From assembly GCA_902496845.1 (NCBI GenBank), contig CABVCJ010000042.1, positions 1 through 17,102 on the forward strand: a DNA stretch of 17,102 nucleotides. The letters run 5' to 3'. Source of the DNA: an uncultured Collinsella sp. GTDB lineage: Bacteria; Actinomycetota; Coriobacteriia; Coriobacteriales; Coriobacteriaceae. Under the pieces are notes generated by a model. The model saw only the letters and a program-made list of their open reading frames with translations. It was not told where the DNA came from and made no database searches. The translations under genes and the position numbers were made by a program. Of this stretch, positions 6,609 to 16,756 are shown piece after piece; the first letter of the stretch is position 1; every line of letters begins with the position of its first letter.

Positions 6609-7889
6609 TTACTTTTCAGCAGCCTTATTGAGAAAGCCGGAAACGATAGCAAACGCAGCAATCATAAGGTTGCAGGCAATGCAGAAGATAAATACTCCCT
6701 GGAATGACCCCGCCATGCCGTAAACCTTCATCATGACCGGCATTCCAAAAGCACCGACGACATAGCCCGCTGAGCAAACGATCGAATAGATCCTTCCAAA
6801 ATCGCGTGATCCAAAGAGCGAGAGTAGAAGCATCGGCATTGCGGTTCCAACGATGGCGAACATGACATCGTTTACACCAGCTGCAATGATGGAAACGGTC
6901 TCATTGCTTCCGCCAATGATAAGAAGCAGGAATGAAAGAATGCTGACACCTGTCCATGCGACCGTTGCTTTAATAGCGCCAAGCTTGTCGCATGTTTTGC
7001 CCACGAAGGGATTTAGGAAGATATCGGAGAGTGAAGCTGCCGAGACCATTAAGCTTCCTACGATAGGATTGAAACCGACCTCGCTTGCATAGGTTGGAAA
7101 CAGCTGGTTCATGCAGCAGGTGAGCTGCGCCACGCAAAGCAAGAGGACACAGAGAATAAAAGACGGCGTTTTCGCGGCATCGCGGAGTGCCATGCCCGAA
7201 AGAACATCTTCCTGCTCATCGGCGCTGCAGCTCTCATGGGTTTCGGAGGCGGTCTCTCCGTACGGAAGCATGTTGCGATCAGAGGGGTTAAGGCGAATGA
7301 TAAATGCGCTTGCAGGCAAAATCATAGCTGCAGAAACGGCCGCAAGCACGATGTATCCCGTACGCCAGCCTTGCTGCTCGATGACCAGCGTAATGACAGG
7401 ACTCAATAGCAGCGTACAGAGAGAATTAACGCCCCAAGCGAGGCCGATGGCAAGACCGGACGATTTGCTGAACCATTGGTCAATGACATCGGACATGCAG
7501 ACGCCCGTTGTAAACGAAAAGCAGATGCCGATCACTGCGGCGGAGACGGTGAACATCCAGACCTCGGTGTAGAACGCCATTGCGGCGCCGGCGACAATAA
7601 GGACGAGTTCAATGCAAATATGCCATGGTTTGCCGATTACTTTTGGAATGAAGCGACTCAAAAGCGGAAGCCCAAGCGCAAGGCCAAGAAGAATCGCGGT
7701 GAAATAGAAAGAAAAAGAAGTGTAGTCAAAGCCCAGATCTTCACATACTGGAGCAACGAATGAGCCGGCAATAATGCTATATGTGCCAGTTGTTCCGGCG
7801 GACATTAAGCCGAGCGCAATAACGACGACCCAAGCAAATGCGCCGCTTTCACGGAGACAATCTTTTTTGGCTGGTGTGGTGAGAGTCAT
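6609..7889 (-). CDS. OFA-type MFS transporter, paralogue of the operon carrier
   Basis: The 426-residue, 12-helix major facilitator protein closely resembles the carrier at 1964-3229. Both share A-G-T-T-G-[ST]-Y-S-[VI]-I-A-G-S-F-V in helix 1, F-Y-T-E-V-W-M-F, the M-S-D-V-I-D-Q-W-F loop and T-C-C-M-N-Q-L-F-P-T-Y-A-S-E-V-G-F. The start is the ATG at 7889, with GGAG 5 nt upstream; an in-frame ATG 25 codons earlier would lie within the promoter. It is transcribed alone, from a promoter carrying the same candidate operator as the deiminase operon, and ends in a strong terminator. It probably belongs to the same regulon, perhaps with different affinity or direction of exchange. Substrate is not readable. 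Confidence 0.88.
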   Translation of the reverse strand: MTLTTPAKKDCLRESGAFAWVVVIALGLMSAGTTGTYSIIAGSFVAPVCEDLGFDYTSFSFYFTAILLGLALGLPLLSRFIPKVIGKPWHICIELVLIVAGAAMAFYTEVWMFTVSAAVIGICFSFTTGVCMSDVIDQWFSKSSGLAIGLAWGVNSLCTLLLSPVITLVIEQQGWRTGYIVLAAVSAAMILPASAFIIRLNPSDRNMLPYGETASETHESCSADEQEDVLSGMALRDAAKTPSFILCVLLLCVAQLTCCMNQLFPTYASEVGFNPIVGSLMVSAASLSDIFLNPFVGKTCDKLGAIKATVAWTGVSILSFLLLIIGGSNETVSIIAAGVNDVMFAIVGTAMPMLLLSLFGSRDFGRIYSIVCSAGYVVGAFGMPVMMKVYGMAGSFQGVFIFCIACNLMIAAFAIVSGFLNKAAEK

Positions 7890-7927
7890 GGTTGCTCCAT
7901 TTCTATCGGCAATACATCCTATATGCC

Positions 7928-7939
7928 TACCGATAGGTA
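7928..7939. promoter_or_regulatory. Candidate TetR operator, MFS side
   Basis: TACC-GATA-GGTA overlaps the -10 box and the expected transcription start of the MFS promoter. It has the same TACC-N4-GGTA form as 5751-5762. A second, wider inverted pair, CTATCGG (7903-7909) and CCGATAG (7930-7936), reaches toward the ribosome-binding site. Confidence 0.6.
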
Positions 7940-7964
7940 TATAAACCAGAAGACTCTTCGTCAA
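7936..7964 (-). promoter_or_regulatory. Promoter of the second MFS gene
   Basis: On the minus strand TTGACG (7959-7964), a 17-nt spacer and TATACC (7936-7941) give a sigma-70-like promoter. The -35 matches consensus at 5 of 6 positions. The overlap with the candidate operator makes repression by promoter occlusion the simplest reading. Confidence 0.65.
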
Positions 7965-8006
7965 GCATTAAGCGGGGAGAGGGAGTTCTTAACCTGCCGA
8001 ACGGTA

Positions 8007-8064
8007 ATTAGACCCCGATTTCGCAAGGGTCTCAATGTGACAAAGGGACTGTCCCTTTGTCACA

Positions 8065-8066
<2 letters not shown>
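8007..8066. repeat. TGTGACAAAGG palindrome, copy C (perfect 33-nt palindrome)
   Basis: The arms 8034-8049 and 8051-8066 are exact reverse complements around a single central base. The preceding ATTAGACCCCGATTT (from 8007) matches the flank of copy B at 1821. The palindrome overlaps the TAA stop of the ABC transporter gene (8065-8067). No U tract follows on the minus strand; a second small stem (AGACCC 8009-8014 with GGGTCT 8027-8032) lies next to it. It could act as a 3'-end stabiliser, but its recurrence argues for a dispersed repeat. Confidence 0.8.
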
Positions 8067-11319
<3,253 letters not shown>

Positions 11320-11462
11320 GGACGGCAACCTCTCCCACGCGGGCGCACTTGCCCGCTCTCCCCCGCCGTTCGTATTCGACGCGTTTGTCCTACTCTATCC
11401 CCATTTTTTGCCGGAGCCAGTGAGGAATGTAGGGAACCGCGCAAAAAACGAACGGGATGACG
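11320..11462. other. Upstream region of the ABC transporter gene, nothing else recognised
   Basis: The 143 nt between the ABC start and the hairpin at 11472-11493 must carry the ABC promoter. No convincing -35/-10 pair, operator or RNA was found on the minus strand. Confidence 0.3.
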
Positions 11463-11493
11463 CCCAAAAGAAGAGGTCCCGAGCGGGACCTCT
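11463..11493 (-). terminator. Terminator of the redox operon
   Basis: AGAGGTCCC (11472-11480) and GGGACCTCT (11485-11493) form a perfect 9-bp stem with a 4-nt loop. On the minus strand the stem is followed by TCTTTTGGG, a moderate U tract. It lies about 80 nt past the TlpA-like stop at 11572. Confidence 0.7.
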
Positions 11494-11571
11494 ATATGGT
11501 GGAGCTTATTTTGAAAGGTAGCGAACTACTTCGCACAGCGGCGCACGATCCTCGCTATGCTTACACGTTTT

Positions 11572-12543
11572 TTACTGCTCGCTATTCGCAATCGCCTGGT
11601 CGATAAGCTTGTCGAGTGCTGCGCGCTGCTCGGCGGAGCTGATGGCTCCCACGATTGGATCCCCTACGATGTTGCCATTCTGATCGATGACATACGTTGT
11701 CGGGAACGAGAACAAATTTGACGTAAACTTACCGGCCTCGCTGTCCGACTTGAACCAGATGTTCTTATATGTTACGCCTTTCTTGCTCAGCACGTCCTTG
11801 GCATCTGCAATCTCGCCCTTGTTGCCATCGAGCGTAAAGGAATTGACGCCCACGACCTGGCCGCCCTTCTCGGCAAGCTCCTGATTCAGTTTCTCAAGAT
11901 CGCCCAGCTCGCCCACGCACGGCTTGCAAGTAGTGAACCAGAAGTTCATGACGGTGACCTTGTTCTTAGAGAGCAGCTCGTCGCTGCTCACGTCGTTGCC
12001 ATCCAGGTCTTTGCCCGTAAAGCTGGGGAACTTCGTCGCCTCGCTCGAAGCATTGGCACCAGCCGTCATGCCAGCGGTCGAAGCGTCGACGCTCTCGCCT
12101 GCGCTCGGCGTGCTTCCACAGCCGGGGAACTCCTTCTCCAAGCTCTCGAGCTTGTCCTCGATCTCCTTGATCTGCTGCGCACCGGCCTTGAGCGTCTTAA
12201 GCTCATCCGCCGTAAACTCATCCTTGGCGCCGTCGATGGTCTTGAGCAGGAAATCGCCGTAATTGCTGCCGTCCTCAATCATTGCCGAGTCTTTATTTGC
12301 CGCATTGAATACCTTTTCCCACAGCGCGTTATCACTCGAAAAGATATCGTTCTCCTTCTGCATGAGTTTTGCATACAACTCGGCGGCCTCGTCGGCATTG
12401 GTCGGCTTCTGCGCAGTGAGTTCTGCGATCTTAGGATCGGAGCCCGCAGATTCGCTCGCATTGCCACCAGGTGCCGAGCACGCCACAAGACACAAGGCCA
12501 GTACCGGCACCATAAACAGGGCCGCAATCTTAGAAAGCTTCAT
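11572..12543 (-). CDS. TlpA-like thioredoxin-fold lipoprotein
   Basis: The 323-residue protein starts with a lipoprotein signal: a hydrophobic stretch ending L-V-A-C with lipidated Cys22. A charged helical region (about 35-140) and a Ser/Ala-rich linker (145-170) follow. The TlpA/AhpC-type redoxin domain (about 171-320) has active site W-F-T-T-C206-K-P-C209 and cis-Pro281 in F-P-T-T-Y-V-I-D. It should act on the outer face of the membrane in disulfide or thioether reduction. The start is taken at ATG 12543 (GGAGG 7 nt upstream); an ATG two codons earlier is too close to the GGAGG. It lies 29 nt after the polyferredoxin gene, which probably supplies its electrons. Confidence 0.9.
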   Translation of the reverse strand: MKLSKIAALFMVPVLALCLVACSAPGGNASESAGSDPKIAELTAQKPTNADEAAELYAKLMQKENDIFSSDNALWEKVFNAANKDSAMIEDGSNYGDFLLKTIDGAKDEFTADELKTLKAGAQQIKEIEDKLESLEKEFPGCGSTPSAGESVDASTAGMTAGANASSEATKFPSFTGKDLDGNDVSSDELLSKNKVTVMNFWFTTCKPCVGELGDLEKLNQELAEKGGQVVGVNSFTLDGNKGEIADAKDVLSKKGVTYKNIWFKSDSEAGKFTSNLFSFPTTYVIDQNGNIVGDPIVGAISSAEQRAALDKLIDQAIANSEQ

Positions 12544-12572
12544 AGTCATTCCTCCGTTTTGTCGAAGCTTGT

Positions 12573-13475
12573 TTACTTTTTATCGGCGGTCAAGGGAAGC
12601 TTTTCCGCCGACACATCCAGGCCATAGCGATAGCTGATGGCATCGACAGGACAGGCCCCGATGCACTTTCCGCACCGGATACATTCGGCATGATTGGGCG
12701 CGCGGACCACATCAACGTCCATCTGACAAACCTTTGAGCACTTGCCGCACGAGACACATTTGCATGCGTCAACCCGAATCCCCAGTAGGGACACCCTATT
12801 CATGAGCGCATAGAATGCGCCGAGCGGGCAAATCCATTTGCAGAAGGGGCGGTAGAACAAAACGCTCAGCACTACCACGGCAATGAGAACGGCAAGTTTC
12901 CAAGTAAAGAGCTGTCCCAACGCAGATCGAATGCCGGCATTGGCAATGGCCAGCGGAATGGCGCCCTCGAGCACACCCTGTGGACAGATGTACTTGCAAA
13001 AGAACGGGTCCCCCATCCCCACATCGTTGACCACCAAGACGGGCAGCAGCACCACGGCAAACAGCAGCACGACGTATTTGATGTACGTGAGCGGCTTAAG
13101 CTTTTTCGTGGAAAGCTTTTTGCCGGGAATCTTATGAAGCAGCTCCTGCAGCCAGCCAAACGGGCACAGAAAGCCGCATACAAAGCGTCCCAGCAGCACG
13201 CCGACCAAAATGAGCGTACCAGTGACATAGTAAGAAAAGTTGAACTTGGATGAACCTACCACCGACTGGAACGACCCGATGGGGCACGCACCCGATGCCG
13301 CGGGACACGAATAGCAATTAAGTCCAGGTACGCAGACTGTTTTTCCCGTGCCCTGATAGATGCCGCCTTTGGCAAAGTTTGGCAGGTGAATATTGGTGAC
13401 CAGCGTCGCCGCCGCCTGAATGAATCCGCGAAATCGGGCCAAAACATGCGACGCAGTGTTTTCTCTTTTATCCAA
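12573..13475 (-). CDS. Membrane polyferredoxin (NapH/CcdA-like electron-transfer protein)
   Basis: The 300-residue protein has five to six membrane helices and many cysteines. An N-terminal C48-x5-C54-x2-C57-x6-C64 cluster is followed by three C-x3-C-P pairs (100/104, 160/164, 212/216) and two C-terminal [4Fe-4S] motifs (C240/243/246/250 and C265/268/271/275). This is the NapH/MauN/RdxA type, which carries electrons across the membrane. The start is assigned to TTG 13475, which overlaps the stop of the small gene by 8 nt, has GGAG upstream and gives a Lys/Arg-rich N-terminus as in relatives. An upstream ATG at 13562 would read a second frame through the small gene. It probably feeds electrons to the following TlpA-like lipoprotein. 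Confidence 0.9.
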   Translation of the reverse strand: MDKRENTASHVLARFRGFIQAAATLVTNIHLPNFAKGGIYQGTGKTVCVPGLNCYSCPAASGACPIGSFQSVVGSSKFNFSYYVTGTLILVGVLLGRFVCGFLCPFGWLQELLHKIPGKKLSTKKLKPLTYIKYVVLLFAVVLLPVLVVNDVGMGDPFFCKYICPQGVLEGAIPLAIANAGIRSALGQLFTWKLAVLIAVVVLSVLFYRPFCKWICPLGAFYALMNRVSLLGIRVDACKCVSCGKCSKVCQMDVDVVRAPNHAECIRCGKCIGACPVDAISYRYGLDVSAEKLPLTADKK

Positions 13476-13614
13476 TTCCGATACACTCCAAGCACAGCCT
13501 AATCGCTTTGGCCAGCACGGCATCCGCCTCGCCACGCATAACACCAAAGCACACCATGGCAATTCCGACGATCAACAAAGCGACCTGTACCATGGGTTTT
13601 ACCGCTTTGAACAA
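13468..13614 (-). CDS. CD1871A-family CXXC small membrane peptide
   Basis: This 48-codon gene encodes a single membrane helix (about residues 9-27) followed by R-G-E and a short amphipathic tail ending C-L-E-C-I-G-I-G. That ending is characteristic of the CD1871A-type CXXC peptides, which precede 4Fe-4S membrane proteins in clostridia. AAAGGAG lies 8 nt before a TTG at 13614. An in-frame ATG at 13593 gives 41 residues but has no ribosome-binding site. The stop overlaps the start of the polyferredoxin gene, so the two are translationally coupled. The CXXC pair may relay electrons or bind a metal; no function is established that I know of. Confidence 0.82.
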   Translation of the reverse strand: MFKAVKPMVQVALLIVGIAMVCFGVMRGEADAVLAKAIRLCLECIGIG

Positions 13615-13646
13615 CCCAACCACTCCTTTCGTTACGCGACCATTGG

Positions 13647-13674
13647 ACCATATCGACTATAAAATCCGTGTTAA
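13647..13674 (-). promoter_or_regulatory. Candidate redox-operon promoter in the divergent gap
   Basis: On the minus strand TTAACA (13669-13674), 16 nt and TATGGT (13647-13652) sit about 33 nt before the CXXC peptide start. On the plus strand TATAAA (13658-13663) is a possible -10 for the response-regulator gene, so the two promoters would overlap. A direct repeat GACCAT (13638-13643 and 13646-13651) could be a regulator site. Confidence 0.4.
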
Positions 13675-13704
13675 GCGCGATTTGAAATGTGCAAGGAGAC
13701 TGTT

Positions 13705-14379
13705 ATGCGTATTTTGATCGTCGAAGACGAGCAGGCGCTGTGTGACGCAATCGCGCGCAGCTTGCGAAACTTGGCGTACAGCGTCGACTGTTGCCACGAC
13801 GGGCAGGAGGCGCTCGACCTACTGGACGTCGAGGCCTTCGACCTCGTGGTACTCGACCTCAACCTTCCCCGTATCGACGGCATGACCGTACTCAGGGAAC
13901 TTAGGAAAACCGACTGCGAGACCAAGGTGCTGATTCTGTCCGCGCGTGGCGAAGTATCCGATAAGGTCGACGGACTCGATGCCGGCGCCAACGATTACCT
14001 CACCAAGCCGTTTCATCTGGACGAACTTGCGGCAAGGATCCGCAGCCTTACCCTCAGGCGCTTCGCACAAAGCGACATAGTATTAACCTGCGGAAAACTC
14101 AGCTTTGACACCAAGGCGCGCATCGCTTCCGTGGGCAGCGAGGCCTTATCTCTTACACGCAAGGAAACGGGAATCTTGGAATACCTGATGCTTAATCAGG
14201 GGCGACCGGTAAGCCAAGAGGAGCTTATCGAGCACGTTTGGGATAGCAGCGTAAACAGCTTTAGCAACGCAACCCGCGTTCATATCTCGTCGCTCCGCAA
14301 AAAGCTACGCAGCGCTTTGGGATACGACCCGATTCGCAATCGGATTGGAGAGGGCTACGTCATGGAGGATGGAGAATGA
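13705..14379 (+). CDS. OmpR-family response regulator
   Basis: The 224-residue protein has a receiver domain with the acidic pair E7-D8-E9, phosphoacceptor Asp51 in L-D-L-N-L-P, conserved Thr/Ser near 79 and Lys101 in L-T-K-P-F. An OmpR-type winged helix DNA-binding domain follows (about 128-222). Start ATG 13705 is preceded by AAGGAG at 6 nt, better than an ATG six codons earlier. The stop overlaps the kinase start (ATGA). Being divergent from the redox operon, it is a candidate regulator of it. Confidence 0.95.
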   Translation: MRILIVEDEQALCDAIARSLRNLAYSVDCCHDGQEALDLLDVEAFDLVVLDLNLPRIDGMTVLRELRKTDCETKVLILSARGEVSDKVDGLDAGANDYLTKPFHLDELAARIRSLTLRRFAQSDIVLTCGKLSFDTKARIASVGSEALSLTRKETGILEYLMLNQGRPVSQEELIEHVWDSSVNSFSNATRVHISSLRKKLRSALGYDPIRNRIGEGYVMEDGE

Positions 14380-15527
14380 AAGGGCTTTCGCTGCAATGGC
14401 GCATAACGATCATGACGGCACTGCTCACGTGTGCGGCATGCGTTCTGACGAACTGCCTGGTCGGCTATACGGGCATGCGCTACATGGATGCCATCGGCAG
14501 TGACATCTCAGCCTTTAACGCAACCGGCGAAGATTCGCCCCAGGCGTTCGACCCGACGAAAGCGGTCCCCGATGACAGAGTCACGATCGTCGTAAACGAC
14601 GCACAGGAGTCTTTTGGCACGACAGCCTGGTACATCACGGCTGGAGTCACGCTCCTTGGCGGCGTGCTGGCATACTTTGTGAGCGGCCGTGCACTTAAAC
14701 CGCTACGGGCTTTTGCAGCCCAGGCTGAGCGCGTGCAGCCTGACAACCTAAGCGAAATCAGACTCAATGAAGATATGCCCACCGAGCTACAACGATGCAG
14801 CGCCTCTTTCAACGACATGATCGCTCGTCTTGGCGAAGGGTTCTCTGCACAGCGTCAGTTTACCGGCAACGCCGCACACGAGCTGCGCACCCCACTCGCC
14901 CTTATGCAAGCACAGATTGAACTATTCATCTCCGAGCACTCCGGTTTGCAACCCGAAACAGCCGAGCTGCTCGGCCTGCTACAAGAACAAACCGAGCGAA
15001 TGTCGCGGATGACCAAGGTATTACTCGAGATGAGTGAGCTCCGCAGCGTTCCTTGCGAGGACGATGTTGAACTTGGCCCCTTGTCCGAAGAGGTCCTCAC
15101 CGACCTTACGCCACTTGCCGAAAATAAGGGCATAGCCCTCAATTGTGCTGGAGACGCTTTAGTAATCGGGAGCGACACGCTACTGTACCGGCTGGTGTTC
15201 AACCTGGTCGAAAACGCTATCCGCTACAGCCGCACCGACTCGACTGTCAACGTCTCCATCAGCGACAGCGACAGCCACGTGCTCCTACGAGTCAAAGATG
15301 AGGGCCCGGGAATACCCAAGCAGTACCGTGAGAGCATCTTCCAACCGTTCTTTCGTCTAGACAAATCCCGCAGCAGGGCATACGGCGGCGCAGGACTCGG
15401 GCTAGCACTCGTTTGGGAGATTGCAGCACTTCACGGTGGCACGGTAGAGGTCGAAACAAGTTCCGAGAACGGGACTACCATGCTCGTAAGCCTTCCAAAA
15501 CGATCCGCAGCGTTAACCGAACAGTAA
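14376..15527 (+). CDS. Sensor histidine kinase, partner of the response regulator
   Basis: The 383-residue kinase has membrane helices at about 10-33 and 83-104 enclosing a small outer loop of some 50 residues. A HAMP linker (105-155) comes next. The HisKA domain has phosphorylated His168 in A-A-H-E-L-R-T-P, and the HATPase domain has N-L-V-E-N-A (276-281), D-E-G-P-G-I (308-313) and G-G-A-G-L-G-L (337-343). It overlaps the regulator gene by 4 nt. The short sensor loop gives no hint of the ligand; intramembrane or redox sensing is possible given the neighbouring operon, and Cys19, Cys22 and Cys27 lie in the first helix. Confidence 0.95.
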   Translation: MKGLSLQWRITIMTALLTCAACVLTNCLVGYTGMRYMDAIGSDISAFNATGEDSPQAFDPTKAVPDDRVTIVVNDAQESFGTTAWYITAGVTLLGGVLAYFVSGRALKPLRAFAAQAERVQPDNLSEIRLNEDMPTELQRCSASFNDMIARLGEGFSAQRQFTGNAAHELRTPLALMQAQIELFISEHSGLQPETAELLGLLQEQTERMSRMTKVLLEMSELRSVPCEDDVELGPLSEEVLTDLTPLAENKGIALNCAGDALVIGSDTLLYRLVFNLVENAIRYSRTDSTVNVSISDSDSHVLLRVKDEGPGIPKQYRESIFQPFFRLDKSRSRAYGGAGLGLALVWEIAALHGGTVEVETSSENGTTMLVSLPKRSAALTEQ

Positions 15528-15594
15528 AACGAAAGGGGCCCCGAGCAACAGGGGTACAATTGCTGCATTGTTGCCACCTGATGGGAGATGGAAG

Positions 15595-16599
15595 ATGGAC
15601 TGCGATGGCTACCCGCGCATTCCCATGCCGTTGATGTGCACTGCCTTTGTGCCGGGCCAGATTGACGCTGCGGTTGCAGGCATTTCCGACCCCGATTCAC
15701 GCACCATCGCCACGGCAGAAGCACTGTACTTTCGCGGACAGGCCACGCTCGCCGCCGAGACAGCACGCCCCTATCTTGACGCCACCGATCCCGCACTGCG
15801 CTATTCCGCATGCCTTATCTGCGGATACGCCAGTCTGTCGCTCAACCGTATCGCCGATGCTCGCCGTTGCCTTGCGGGCATCCTCGAAACGCCAACTGAC
15901 GAGGAATCGCCCGCCGTCCACGCCACGCATATCCTGTTCGCCTCGGCCGCGAGCGTCCTGCTGCACTTGCCTTCCCCGTATTCCGCCGAAGAGTTTTATC
16001 CGCTTGCGGCGCATCTGCCCGAAGGTCTGCGCCTGTTCGCCAGCTACGTGATGGCGCATGCCCTGTATCTGCGCGGCGAATATGGCCGCAGCCTGGGCAT
16101 GGCGGAAAATGCCCTGATCATGAAACAGGGAAGCTATTCCATCTCGGAAGTGTTCTTGCACCTGGCAGCTTCCATGGCATGCATGAGCCTCAAGGACATC
16201 GACGCCGCAAAAGCGCACTTCGGAGTTGCTTGGAACATTGCGCGCCCCGACGGCCTTATCGAGCTCATTGGCGAGCACCACGGCCTTTTACAGGGGCTCA
16301 TCGAGACGTGCCTAAAAACGCAATATCCTGACGACTTCGCGCGCATCATCGAGATCACGTATCGATTCAGCTACGGTTGGCGGCGCATCCACAACCCCGA
16401 TTCGGGCGAGGACGTGGCCGACGATCTAACGACCACGGAATTCACCATGGCCATGCTCGCCTGTCGTGGGTGGACCAACGCCGAAATCGCACGCCATATG
16501 GGAGTATCGCCGGGCACCGTCAAAAACCGCCTATCCGGCGTATACGCAAAGCTTGGCATCGGCACACGCGCCGAACTGGTCGCGCATATGTTGCGTTAG
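15595..16599 (+). CDS. LuxR-type HTH regulator with N-terminal helical domain
   Basis: The 334-residue protein has an Ala/Leu-rich, TPR-like helical N-terminus (about 1-260) and a C-terminal LuxR helix-turn-helix (278-334) with T-N-A-E-I-A-R-H-M-G-V-S-P-G-T-V-K-N-R-L. No nucleotide-binding site is seen, so it is not a LAL/MalT ATPase. The start is ATG 15595 with GGGAG 7 nt upstream; a TTG nine codons earlier is in frame but less well supported. It follows the histidine kinase by 67 nt. It may control the exported protein gene downstream, which is 157 nt away on the same strand. Confidence 0.85.
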   Translation: MDCDGYPRIPMPLMCTAFVPGQIDAAVAGISDPDSRTIATAEALYFRGQATLAAETARPYLDATDPALRYSACLICGYASLSLNRIADARRCLAGILETPTDEESPAVHATHILFASAASVLLHLPSPYSAEEFYPLAAHLPEGLRLFASYVMAHALYLRGEYGRSLGMAENALIMKQGSYSISEVFLHLAASMACMSLKDIDAAKAHFGVAWNIARPDGLIELIGEHHGLLQGLIETCLKTQYPDDFARIIEITYRFSYGWRRIHNPDSGEDVADDLTTTEFTMAMLACRGWTNAEIARHMGVSPGTVKNRLSGVYAKLGIGTRAELVAHMLR

Positions 16600-16620
16600 C
16601 GGCCAGACTACCTGGCATAT

Positions 16621-16650
16621 CGAAAGCGTCCCGGGGGCCCGACGCTTTCG
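16621..16650 (+). terminator. Hairpin after the LuxR-type gene
   Basis: CGAAAGCGTC (16621-16630) and GACGCTTTCG (16641-16650) form a perfect 10-bp stem with a GC-rich 10-nt loop, 22 nt after the stop. There is no U tract, so it is either a weak terminator or an mRNA-end stabiliser. Confidence 0.5.
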
Positions 16651-16756
16651 CGCGCTCAAATTGGACATTTTGGCCATCGAACGGCACTACCGTGACAGGA
16701 TGCCTTCTCGCAAAATGAGAGTATTTCCACCGATATTTGCGGGATGGGAGCCCAAG

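Noticed and set aside
15535..15560. Promoter for the LuxR-type gene using TACAAT at 15555-15560
   Set aside because: The -10-like hexamer is good, but nothing resembling a -35 lies at 16-18 nt upstream.
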